Source of the DNA: Ceratopteris richardii
Lineage: Eukaryota; Streptophyta; Polypodiopsida; Polypodiales; Pteridaceae
Length of the DNA: 64,000 bases
Direction: 5' to 3'
Assembly (NCBI GenBank): GCA_020310875.1
Contig: CM035431.1
Span: forward strand, 18,424,267 to 18,488,266
Below, one piece after another: positions 1-9,741 of the stretch. How positions within the stretch are numbered: position 1 is the stretch's first letter; each line of letters starts with the position of its first letter. The notes beneath the pieces were generated by a model. That model searched no databases. It was given only the letters and a program-made list of their open reading frames with translations, and was not told the DNA's origin. A program made the position numbers and the translations under genes.

Positions 1-19
1 ATATACATACAATGATAAT

Positions 20-950
20 TACGCTGCCAAGATCAAAGAGGACATAGATAGACTGGTTGAAGCTGGATTTATCTATGAAATTGAGCACACTGAATGGGTA
101 TCCCCCATTGTAGTGCTGCCCAAAAAGAATGGTAAATTACATGTATGCATTAACTTAAAGAAGGTCAATGCAGCCACAATCCGAGATAATTATCCGCTTC
201 CCATCACCAAACATCTCTTAGAAAGAGTAGCAGGCAAGGAAGTGTACAGCTTCCTTGATGGATTTTCGGGCTACAATCAAGTAGCCATAGCTCTAGAGGA
301 TCAGCATAAGACAACTTTTGCCACAGAATGGGGCATATTCGCCTTTCGGGTAATGCCCTTTGGGCTTACCAATGCACCAGCAACCTTCCAGAGGCTGATG
401 TGCCATGTATTTAAGGAGTTCCTGAGGAAGAATTTAGAAGTCTATGTTGATGATCTTTGTGCTCATTCCAACATCAGACAAACCCATATTCCTGAACTGA
501 GACAAATCTTTGACAAATGTAGAGAATATCAGGTCTGCCTAAACCCAGAAAAGTGCGTTTTCATGGTCAGGCAAGGTAAGATTTTAGGACACATAGTGTC
601 AAAGAATGGCATATCCACTGATGAAGAAAAAGTGAGAGCCATAGCCGAGTTACCTAGGCCAAAGAATGTCAAGGAAGTACAAGCTTTCATGGGGCATTGT
701 GGTTATTACCGACGGTTTATACACATGTATGCCATCATAGCAAAGCCTCTGTATGGGCTTTTGACTAACTTTGAGTGGACTGATGAATGTGAGAATTCCT
801 TCCAAGAGCTTAAACGAAGATTATGTTCAGCACCAATCTTGACCACACCAGATTGGAACAAGCCATTCCATGTTCACGTGGATGCATCCAATTATGCTAT
901 TGGGTGTGTACTCGCACAACCTATGGGTGAAGTCAAGGGATCTTGGCTTG
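20..950 (+). pseudogene. Element B reverse transcriptase and start of RNase H (fossil)
   Basis: Pol remnant. RT would copy element RNA to cDNA in the virus-like particle. Visible landmarks are VVLPKKNGKLHVCINLKKVN near the start, the FLDGFSGYNQ block, FGLTNAPATFQRLM, the catalytic YVDD box near 450 and the GHIVSKNGI thumb-side block near 600, then FHVHVDASNYAIGCVLAQ, the opening of RNase H, near 870-920. The match to the corresponding part of A at 39000-39850 is very close over its length. Part of an old element that is no longer whole. Confidence 0.92.
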
Positions 951-1059
951 TTGTGTAGAAGATGACGAGTATACGAAGTGGTTGCAATTAGCACATGTAG
1001 GTGCCTTAGAGAAACATTACTCAAAGCGACGAACCCTATAGACACTACGGAGACTCGGA

Positions 1060-2230
1060 GTGCATTGGCCAACTATGGAAGCTGATGTCCAAAAGTTGTG
1101 CAAGGAATGCCCAATCTGCTGCACTAAACCACTTGTGGAACATGCCACTCTTTATCAAGTGTCCATAGTGCCGGATTGGAGTGAACCACTAGTATCCTTC
1201 TTGAGGACGAAAACATTCCCTCCAGACATGACTCTAGCTAGGAAAAGGAGTTTAGAACAAGAAGCCCATGATTACTCACTCATTGGTGATAATCTATACA
1301 AACGTGGTAAAGATGGTTACCTGAGACTATGTGTCCATGATAGTGAATATCTTAAGATCTTGGAAACTGCTCACCAAGGTGTAGCAGGAGGAAACTTTGG
1401 ACCTGATCGGGTGATCAAGGCAATACTATTTGCGGGCTTCTGGTGGCCGACCCTTCACATGGATGCACATACCTATGTGAAACAATGTGATGTCTGTCAG
1501 AGAACTCAATATCCTATACGTAAAGATGAGATGCCACTGAAACCTATGATGGGTGGACGTGCATTCTCTAAGTGGGGAATAGACTTTGTAGGTCCTATTA
1601 ATCCCCCAGCTAAGGGTTCCCATGCAGAATATATCATTGTTGCGACAGACTATCTAACAAAGTGGGTAGAGGTAAAAGCCACAACGAAAAATGATGCTCA
1701 AACAACAGCTAAGTTTTTATTTGAGAATGTGTTCACTAGATACGGGCTACCTATAGAGCTAGTTAGTGATAGAGGCACTCACTTCTTGAATGAATTTATT
1801 GAAAATATGCTCCAAGAATTCTTGGTAGTACATAAGAAGTCTGCCCCCTATCACCCTCAAGCAAATGGCCAAGCTGAGATCACCAACAAGATCTTATGCA
1901 ATGTACTGACGAAATTAGTGAACAATAAACGCTCTGATTAGGACAAACAGCTACACCATGCTGTTTGGGCATACCGAGTCGCCTACAAAACGGTACTCCA
2001 AGCCACCCCCTTTCAGATGGTATTTGGCCAAAATGCAGTGCTACCATTGGACTTCTTAATACCTACATTGAAAGTAGCACAAGAGCATGAATGGACGGGT
2101 CAGGAACTCTCCCCTAGACTTTTTGACCTTGAACAATTAGGAGAAACAAGACTGAGGGCGGCAGCAGTGATATATGCAGCTAAGAAACGATAGAAGGCAT
2201 ATTTTGATGCCCACATTAAGGATAAAGGTT
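1060..2230 (+). pseudogene. Element B integrase (fossil)
   Basis: Integrase remnant of the pol region; it would join cDNA into host DNA. The zinc-binding H-H-C-C module is seen as HQGVAGGNFGPD ... CDVCQRTQ (about 1370-1510). The catalytic core has WGIDFVGPI (first Asp, about 1575), LVSDRGTHF (second Asp, about 1770) and NGQAEITNK (Glu, about 1875). A basic C-terminal stretch follows, with VLVYTLKQHARKLEKRGYGPM, a shared landmark of all four copies in the window. No clear chromodomain is seen. Confidence 0.92.
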
Positions 2231-2234
2231 TGAA

Positions 2235-2600
2235 GGCAGGAAACCTAGTACTAGTATACACGTTGAAACAACATGCGAGGAAACTAGAGAAGAGAGGCTA
2301 TGGACCCATGATCATTAATAGAATCTCAACAAGTGGAGCAGTGCAGCTAGCCACATTAGAAGGCGATGTTCTTCCAAGTTACATTAGTGGTTGCAGAGTC
2401 AAGTTGTATCAGGAACCTCTCACAGAGGAAATGCTAAGCCGACTCAACACTGCTAAGAAACGCAAAGAAGAAGAAAAGCGAATTCGAGAAGAAGCTCAAG
2501 CAGAAGCCCTAGAGCGCATACGGAGAATGAAATTAAGAAGAAGAGGTAGAGAGCAACCTAGGCCAGATGCCGACGCAGACCAAGGATATCATATGGCTAT
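2235..2600 (+). pseudogene. Element B post-integrase basic, coiled region
   Basis: Links the integrase C-terminus to the second protease-like domain. It carries ISGCRVKLYQEPLTEEMLSRLN, then a highly charged helix rich in K, R and E (AKKRKEEEKRIREEAQAEALERIRR) that looks like a coiled coil or nucleic-acid-binding helix. The same block occurs in A (about 41840-42000), C (about 22010-22200) and E (about 58090-58260), so it belongs to the family. Function is not known. Confidence 0.75.
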
Positions 2601-3035
2601 GTGTGAAGTTTCACGTATCAACTCTCATAGGATAATTGATCAACGTCCTTTTATAACCTTAGATATAGGACAAGGAAAAAGTGCAAAGACTGTAATGCCT
2701 TGATTGACTCAGGTGCAGCCACTAGTGTTGTTCAATTGTCTTACTGTCAAGAGTTGAAACTAACTGTCGATCCTATAGAAGCATATCTCATAGGATTGGG
2801 AGGTGTGGAAACCCCTTGCCTGGGCGAGGTGAATCTTCCCATCTCCATTCAAGACGAAGTATTGACAGTCAGAGTACTAGTGTGTCAAGATGAGGACCTC
2901 ACCGAACCCCTTGTCTTGGGTCAAGATTGGATTTATGACCAAGCAGTCAACTTAAACCTAAGAAGTGGACTTCTTCAGGTATGGGTGAATCAGAGTAGAA
3001 TTACTGTTGAGTTAGATAATGGAGCACTCTAGGAA
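2600..3035 (+). pseudogene. Element B second retropepsin-like domain, after integrase
   Basis: An aspartic-protease-like fold placed after integrase. It shows the IDSGAATS active-site motif (about 2705), the family block EAYLIGLGGVETPCLGEV, and LVLGQDWIYD (about 2920), the hydrophobic-hydrophobic-G-x-D-W motif typical of RVP_2-type retropepsins. The ordinary protease of the family, seen in A at 37660-37990, lies before RT and instead ends in ILGRPFM, so the two domains are of different types. The same downstream domain is present in A, C and E. Whether it is an active protease or a binding domain cannot be told. Confidence 0.8.
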
Positions 3036-3110
3036 CTAGGAAAGGCACAGACTCCAGGTCCTTCCAGGGGTACACATAAAGTTGACCATGCTGTTCTTGT
3101 CCAAAGCTAT

Positions 3111-3752
3111 GTGATGCAGAGGAATGGAGACCTCACTAGAAAAGTCAAGGCATTGGCGGAACTCCCTTCTTTTCCAAAGGCCAGAAGGAGGCAGCAACTA
3201 AGGGCAGATCAATTACTGAAGACTATCTATGCGGGAGACCAAAAGAACGCGCGAAGCCGAACAACTCAACCAGTGAAACAAATGTGGGTGCGAAAAGATG
3301 AGCTGCCGACTATAGCCAAGTCGCGACAACTGTCTCAACCACCTGTTAGTAATCAACGACATGATACTAATAAGAGGACTTCTAAAACCTCTGTTGAGAA
3401 AGTGAAATCTATCTGGGTGCCTAGGAAGTCGATGAAGGCTGACCCACAACCAAGACAAATTTGGGTGCCTAAGGCTTGCTTGCGGGCTCAACTAGTCCCA
3501 CACAATTCACATCATACACGACAGGGTCCACTCGCTCAAGCAGCCGCCACCCACTCTTGTCTGATACACTCGAACACACTGCCACCTAGAAGCACGCACA
3601 GACTCACTCGTAAATGGGTCCCAAAGGCACAACAACCCCCAGCGGAATTACTCATGCAACCCTCCCGAGTCTCCACAAAACCAAGACCAAAAGCCATCCA
3701 TGGTGTTTGGCAACCTAAGACTTGTAATAAACCCCCCGACCCCAATTTGTGA
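3111..3752 (+). pseudogene. Element B W-V-P-K repeat ORF
   Basis: A low-complexity, basic, Q/P/S/T-rich stretch with a repeated short motif: KQMWVRK, KSIWVPRK, RQIWVPK, RKWVPK and HGVWQPK, spaced about 20-40 residues apart. It has no recognised enzyme domain. The same motif string follows the second protease-like domain in A (42500-43229), C (20713-21291) and E (56650-57400). The spacing and charge suggest a linear binding motif repeated for avidity (inference). Similar W-V-P-K motifs occur in some plant retroelement polyproteins, to my knowledge without an assigned function. Confidence 0.65.
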
Positions 3753-3885
3753 ATTCATCTCCACTTACTAACTACATTAGTCAGACATTGCATCTTTCCA
3801 TCTAGCTCCTAGGACTATCCAGGCATTAACTACACACACTGTCATCGTGCACTCACTGACCACTAACCCATTACTCACCTCACGA

Positions 3886-3936
3886 TAATATTGTAACGGG
3901 GGCAAAATGTGTTCTATCTTGTCCATTACAATATTA
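3886..3936 (+). other. Hairpin before the element B 3' gene
   Basis: An 11-bp perfect inverted repeat, TAATATTGTAA (3886-3896) and TTACAATATTA (3926-3936), with an inner stem GGGCAA / TTGTCC. The equivalent place in A (43317-43369) keeps the same pairing although bases differ, with A-U swapped for G-U. It sits about 45 bases before the ATG of the extra gene. Confidence 0.65.
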
Positions 3937-3960
3937 ACGCACGCTTTATATTCTCGACAG
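3937..3960 (+). promoter_or_regulatory. Candidate 3' splice site before the element B 3' gene
   Basis: A branch-point-like TTAAC (about 3934-3938) is followed by a mixed pyrimidine-rich stretch and ends in ACAG at 3960, 22 bases before the ATG at 3982. The same arrangement, with a stronger TTCTCACAG, is present in A at 43392. Spliced expression of a gene after pol is known for env-like genes of some plant Ty3/gypsy elements; here it is inferred from sequence only. Confidence 0.4.
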
Positions 3961-3981
3961 AACCAGTAGCAAGCCATAACT

Positions 3982-6900
3982 ATGGCAGAAGTTGGAGGCA
4001 CCAGTTCCCAGGCAGGGTCCAGCGCACAGATTGTGGACATTGAAACCATTCTTCTGGAACCGCCACTCACCGAAAGGCCTCAAGAACTTCAAGCGGTGCA
4101 TGTCCTTCCTATCCAGGACCCCCCTCAAGGACACACTTCACAAGTGGGGAAACATGCTCATTGGTTTAGTGATGTAGCAGGGCCATTGGGTGACGGCACC
4201 TACTTCTGGGAAGCAGAAATTGAATTTAATGGAAAATGGGGATGCTACCACTTTTTCACTCGGGAATTCGAGAACTACCAGAATGCAGAGGTAATGCAAT
4301 CAGTTTGGACCAAGGCAGGCCTGGATAGATATTTCAGGGCACACTTGCCTAAACCTGATTTTCTACGCTGCTCCTATTTTATCAGTACCATCACTCCCAG
4401 TAGGGCCAAGGGAGGCGATAGTACTTTTGTACTACCATCATTGTTGCTAGGACACGAACTCAAGAGATTCAAACTGACTCTCAATCTGGTACGGGAGGCA
4501 TTGAACATGCAAGGTATTCACATTCCCACCGAGAAAGAAACAATGGTCCCGGGATGGATGAAGCATAAGGATCTCAATAAATTGAAGGACATGGTGGCAA
4601 TGACGCCTACCATTGCTCTCCACTTACGAACTCTTATGCAACATTTTTCTTTTCCCGCACAAGAACGATTCACTATGCCCCCTAAGAAAATTTGGTTCAG
4701 CTTATACTTGGCAGAAATAGAAAACCTCACCCTCAACATACCGCACTGGGTCATCGACCAGATACACCTAGCCCATCAGCGCTGGAATAAGAAGCAGAAA
4801 AATGTACTTCATGGATGTTGTGCCCTAACAAGAATAATTTATAGGTGCCTTGCATATGACGTGCCCATTCAAAGAGCACTAGTGTGGTCCAGGGCCCAAG
4901 AATTCCAAAGGCGACTATCAACAGTGGGTCCTCCATCGAAGAAGATGAGAGGGGGCGTCCAACTACCATGTGCTCAAACAAGGGGAGCCACTACCACACC
5001 TGAAGTAACTCCCCCTCAAACGAGGCGTGTTCGGCCATTCACCATTCGTCTTCCTAGACCAAGTACAGAAGGACCCAACCTGGTGTTTCCCCCCATTCCA
5101 TCAGATTTGGAGTTTCCACACGGATTTACTCTCAATGACCGGATGAAGAACTTGCCAGGCTGATATACGAATCTAATCTTGAAACAGAAGCAGACCAGAC
5201 CTAGGAACCACATCCCACCACAACAACACCAGCCCCCGACACAACCAGTCGTCGTAGACGTCGAAGGAGATGAACAAGAGGCAGGAGGAGAAGAAGAAGA
5301 AGCTGACGAAGAACAACATCAAGAATATGACGAACTCTCAGAGCTAGCAAGTGCCCCAGCATATTCGGCACAAATAAAAATATTGTACCAAACCATGAAG
5401 CGAGTTCAGGAACAACACAAAATGTCACTTGAATCAGGCAAGGTGCTCATGAGCCAACTATTGGCTGAGGAAGGTGTGGACGATATGTTTATCGAATCCA
5501 TGAACCTGCACGCAGAGGCAGTCGGCTTGGATGAGGCCATACATGAGGCCATGACATACATTAATCGATTTGCGAAACGTGTGCCTGCCCGCCCTAGGCG
5601 ATCTGGAAAACAAATACACATCAATGTATCAGAACCGGAAGGCAACACGCAAACAGAAGAACATCAAGAGGAACCACTCTCCCCACCCACCTCACCTCTC
5701 GCTACACAATTCACCTCACCAACCGGCACGACCACGCCCTTTTCTACCACTACCAGAGTTGTAATGGGAATTCCTCTCTCTCCCGGTATCCAATTTGGAG
5801 GAGTTTCCATGCCCACCTTCACGACACTCTTCACAAATATCACTTCCACCCCACCCACTGTCCCCATCTTTACAATCACACACACACATGACACAATGGA
5901 GTCATCACCCGCCACAGTACCACCCCCAGCCCCCTCACAACCTCAATCTCCCATACCCCCTCCACCTACTTCACCACTTGACTCCATCGCATCCACAACT
6001 CCCTTCCCCTTCCCCATTCCCCCTGCATCTTCATCTTTACCTGCATCTTTTAATGTAAATAGTATATTTCTTTCATTACATCATTGTGTATATCAACTTC
6101 AGCGTGAGTACAGGGATCTCGAAGGCCGCCATCAACAGTTGACAACAAATCATCAGAACCTACAGAGGCAACTCACAACGCTAGCAGAAGAAAATGTGGA
6201 AATCAACCAGCACTACACAACTCTCGAGCAAGCCCATCAAACACTCCTAGAGACACCCCAACCATCAGCAGAAACTGGTGTCAAACAACTCGAAGCCTTG
6301 CTGGAGGTGTACCAAACAGATAACCTGAGAGTCCGGCGTAATTTAACTCTACTTCAAAAGCATATGGCTACAACACTTGAAGAAAATAAACAGTTGCAGA
6401 AACAAAATGAAGAAAACCTGGAAGCAGCCATGGAAGGTTCCCCCCATGAGATCGATCCAGAACAGTTCAAAGCAGTTCCCACAGAAACAATGAAAACCAT
6501 CTTGGAAAGTTATGCAGAATTATTAGACGCACATGATGATTTGGAAAGGGAACGAGATGAGCTACGTAGCTAGCTCAGGGAAAAGGAGGCTCCAACCAAG
6601 GTATTAGAAACGGCCTCGACTTCAGAGGAAGTAAAGGCATTGACAGAGCAGGTGGCTGAACTCCAGAAAAAGTTACTAGAATATGAAAGGCAGGCCTCCC
6701 CAGTTGTAGAACCCGAACCGGAGGATTTAGTACCCATTGAGGTGGATGAAACATATGAGGAACCATACGTTCCTATGCCGATGCCAGGTGGTGCACAGAC
6801 CTCAGAAGGACTGGACACATTAGAAGTTGAAGTACCTGAATCGCTCCAAACACTCGAGAAGACAGCAACAACCCATGAAGATAGAGTGGCCATTCAAATC

Positions 6901-7851
6901 CAATCTATGGCAAAGTTAGAAGACATCATCATTAAGTCTGAATACTTTCGAAGCATGTCTCATCATAGATGGATCGGCACCAACGATGATCAATATGTGC
7001 CATATTGTGTGCTCCTTGCGGATTACAATGTAGAGATTCAACGCAGTTGTGGAAAACCTCCAACTTTTGCCACACAATTTGGGCGAGAGGATATCCCAAA
7101 AAGTGCAAAGAAAGGCTCCATTTATCAACCAACCTGGAGAATCCGTCTTCTTGAAACCTACCCGAAAATGGTTTGTACCTGGACTAACATGCCTCTTTTT
7201 ATTAAATACAATCCTTGTTATGTTCCAGTATTCCGCCGGTGCACTTGGCCAGAGTTTACAATTGCTGTCAAGAACGTCAAGGGTTGTGCAAAGTGGTTAA
7301 ATTATGTTTATCTAGCACCACCACAAGGCCCTCCCACTGTAAATTACATGATTTCTACCATCAGACACTGGAGCACTCGATTATGGAATACCCCCGATGT
7401 GATGGCACAAATGTGTATGAAAATCTTTGAACTAATGCCAATCACCTTCAGGACGTTCAAGAATATTAAAGACCCCCACTTCTCATGTGTCGGATTTCTT
7501 ACAGGAAACCAAGATCTGGTATACGACATGAGCACAACCCCATCCATAGAGGTAATATATGCTTGGCACGCCAGAATAAAGTACCTCCCAGCTTGTTTTA
7601 AACAGACATTCGAGGAGATGTTCATAACGGGATTCTGGGAATATCACTCAGAAATATTTGTACCCTGGCCCTCACATCTCCTCCACTTATTCGTTGTAGA
7701 GAGAACCATCTATTTAGAACAACTGCAGGTGCCACATCCGGACGTACCAGGACCAGTGAATTGGGATGCATTATTAACAGATCTAGCACGGGGGTACAGA
7801 TTAGAAGAACATCACCTCGCTTTCGACGTTGTCCAATATTACGTTCAATGA
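3982..7851 (+). pseudogene. Element B extra 3' gene of unknown function (fossil)
   Basis: A long coding stretch between the pol-related domains and the LTR, in env position. Three parts are seen. The first is an N-terminal globular region (about 3982-5100) with HWFSDVAGPLGDGTYFWEAE and a W/F-rich core. The second is an acidic, Pro/Thr/Ser-rich middle (about 5180-6000) leading into a long coiled coil (about 6070-6700). The third is a C-terminal globular region (about 6840-7851) with HHRWIGTNDDQYVPYCVLLADYNVEI-like and W-rich blocks, ending about 50 bases before the LTR. No signal peptide, fusion peptide or clear membrane anchor is seen, so env is not supported. I do not recognise the family. 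A second copy is in A (43414-47370); C and E lack it. Broken, with a few interruptions. Confidence 0.75.
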
Positions 7852-7888
7852 GCATCTAGACAAGGGTCTGTCAGGGGCGACAGACGCG

Positions 7889-7901
7889 AGAGTGGGGGGG
7901 T
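7889..7901 (+). other. Polypurine tract of element B
   Basis: A G-rich purine run directly before the LTR start, the usual plus-strand primer of LTR retrotransposons. A has an equivalent run at 47402-47414. Confidence 0.75.
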
Positions 7902-8597
7902 TGTTGGCAGCAGTCAGGGAACTGAAGGAGCCAAAAGACAAAGAGGGTCGGAACGAAGAGATAGCACAAGCAGACACAGTAGCCAAAGAAGATCTGGCAA
8001 GTAGGCCATCTAAATTTTTCAGACATCAAGGAGTGGAGCACACAAGAAGAAAGAGCATCTAGGGATCTCAAAGATGTGTACGACAAATCAACAGAGAAAA
8101 TCCCTACACAAATAGTGATTTTAATCACTAAAAACCATTGTAAATACCATTTCGTATTTTTGTAGCTCCATTTTGTGCAAGCCAAGGAGTCCTTGAGCTT
8201 GAGGATCCTTAGAAGTGCCTACATATCAATTTTCATATTTTTTTAGATCTCGTTTGAGCCCTCAAAAGAGCCCTGGAACCTAATTTTTAACTAGGCCGGA
8301 CACTAGGTCTGGACAGGGCCAAAGCTAGTCAAAAACTATAAAAGGAGCTAGAGAGCTCATTTTTGAGGTTAGATTGTAATTGAAATGGACTTGTAAGAGC
8401 TTTTTGAAAGTAATCTAAAGAACTCCATTGATTCTCACTCTTTGTCTTGCCGTGTGTGCACGTGTGTGTGTATGTGTGTGCATGTCTGTGTGCTTCTCAC
8501 TCACGCACTTGTGCCTCCACTTGCTCGAGGTCTTCATACCATCCTCACGTCTTCCCGGATTGACATTAAAGGAGGTGCTACTCATCACTGAGCTACA
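7902..8597 (+). repeat. LTR of element B (complete)
   Basis: 696 bp, begins TGTTGGCAGC and ends GAGCTACA. Contains the family core promoter block with TATAAAAG at 8337-8344, and a GT-rich run near 8455-8490. It matches the 709-bp LTR at 47415-48123 along its length. Confidence 0.9.
8337..8344 (+). promoter_or_regulatory. TATA box in the element B LTR
   Basis: TATAAAAG lies after the conserved CTAGGCCGGACACTAGGTCT block and before GAGCTAGAGAGCTC, the likely start region of element transcripts. The same string recurs in every LTR of the A/B, C/E and G groups. Confidence 0.65.
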
Positions 8598-8974
8598 CCA
8601 ACCTATCAGTTTTCACATTTTTTAGACTCTGTTAGAACCTCCAAATAGGGCATAGAACCTAATTTTTAACTAGGCCAGACACTAGGTCTGGACAAGGCCA
8701 AAACCTAGTCAAAAACTATAAATAGAGCTAGAGAGCTCATTTTTGAGGTTAGCTTGTAATAGAGGAACTTGTATGAGCATTTTGAAAGTAATCTAAAAGA
8801 ACTCCATTGTCTTTCTCTTTGTCTTCCCGTGTGTGCGCGTGTTTGTGTATGTGTGTGCATGTTTGTATGCTTCTCACTCACACACTTGTGCCTTCACTTG
8901 CTCGAGGTCATCATACCATCCTCACGTCTTCTCGGATTGACATTTAAGGAGGTGCTACTCATCACTAAGCTACA
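8598..8974 (+). repeat. Partial 5' LTR of element A
   Basis: 377 bp matching the last 379 bp of the 47415-48123 LTR, ending in TACA before the primer site. It is joined directly to the end of the complete LTR of B at a short CCAA shared by both sides. TATAAATA at 8717-8724. Confidence 0.88.
8717..8724 (+). promoter_or_regulatory. TATA box in the element A 5' LTR
   Basis: TATAAATA in the same conserved setting as the other family LTRs, followed by GAGCTAGAGAGCTC. Confidence 0.6.
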
Positions 8975-8982
8975 CCAAAATT

Positions 8983-9000
8983 TGGTGCCATTGCCGGGGA
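8983..9000 (+). other. Primer-binding site of element A (tRNA-Asp type)
   Basis: TGGTGCCATTGCCGGGGA, eight bases after the LTR end. It resembles the common plant tRNA-Asp complement TGGCGCCGTTGCCGGGGA, with two differences. Confidence 0.8.
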
Positions 9001-9741
9001 TCGAGCTTTGAGGACGAGCGTGTGATGGTAAGACGTGGAGTTGAGGCGTTGGAGTCATAGGTATTTTCTTCACTTTTGTCTATTTTCTTTTGTTTTTCTC
9101 ATCACCATCATCATCCTCACCATCTCCCACATCCATCTACATCATTGTGAAAATTTTAGTTTTTGGTCATATCACCCCACCCATACCATTTCCCTCATTT
9201 CACTTGTGAGAGAGAGCGTTTGTGTGCTTGTGATTTCCTGTGTTTTTTTGAGATTTTCTGCAAGAATCAGCATCCCCAACAGCTACACCAGCTCCACCAG
9301 GTTTTTTGAGAGCATCGAAGGGCATTCGAAGCAAAAGTAAGTGCAAGCTTGGGAATACACTTCCTGGGCACACAAGGGCAACCAAGGAGAGAAAACAAAG
9401 GTTGGAAATTCTTAACACCCTCTGTCAATCCCTAGCTTAGGCTAAGTACGGATAGAGGTTGTGATCAATCAAGGATACGTTAAGCACGATCAAGTCCAAG
9501 AACTCTAATCACTCAAGTGCAAGTACCAAGAGATTACATTTGCAAAAAAACCTAAAGGGAAAAACTTTAAATCAAGCGACCAAACTCAAGTACGATCAAA
9601 CTTAAGTGTTCCTTGCAACGAGGTTTAATTGGACAAGAAGTGACACCCTAAGGGTAATTAAAAAAGAGCAAGTGACTAATACAAAAGAACTCGGCATCGA
9701 AAATTGTACTTGGGAAAATTTGGGATTTTTCAATTGGGCTT
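9001..9741 (+). other. Element A leader (5' untranslated region)
   Basis: Non-coding stretch between primer site and gag. It contains a CATCATCATCCTCACCATC-like run (about 9100-9125), a GAGAGAGAG run near 9205, and a good splice-donor-like AAA/GTAAGT at 9337-9342. The palindromic CGCGAT array seen in the leaders of C, G and the right-hand element is not present here. Confidence 0.6.

Larger units (their letters stand above)
1..8597 (+). mobile_element. Element B: Ty3/gypsy LTR retrotransposon, 3' part
   Basis: This is the 3' portion of a large Ty3/gypsy element; its 5' part lies left of the window. Order seen: reverse transcriptase, RNase H, integrase, a second retropepsin-like domain, a repeat ORF with W-V-P-K motifs, an extra gene of about 3.9 kb, a G-rich polypurine tract and a complete 3' LTR ending in GAGCTACA. 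The RT (FAWSYKDLKG-type family, YVDDLCAHSN active site) and tRNA-Asp-type primer site of its relatives point to the Athila/TAT side of plant Ty3/gypsy; that placement is inference. It is broken, with roughly ten interruptions across its coding parts. It is the same family as element A (8598-48123). Confidence 0.93.

Noticed and set aside
2235-2600. Integrase chromodomain
   Set aside because: The tail is basic and helical with no chromodomain aromatic cage pattern that I can recognise.
3982-5163. Host protein-coding gene
   Set aside because: A second copy lies at the same place in element A, between the same domains and the LTR, so it belongs to the element.
3982-7851. Envelope gene
   Set aside because: Position fits, but no signal peptide, cleavage site, fusion peptide or membrane anchor is seen.
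8455-8490. GT microsatellite as a separate feature
   Set aside because: The run is a constant part of all LTRs of the group and not an independent repeat.
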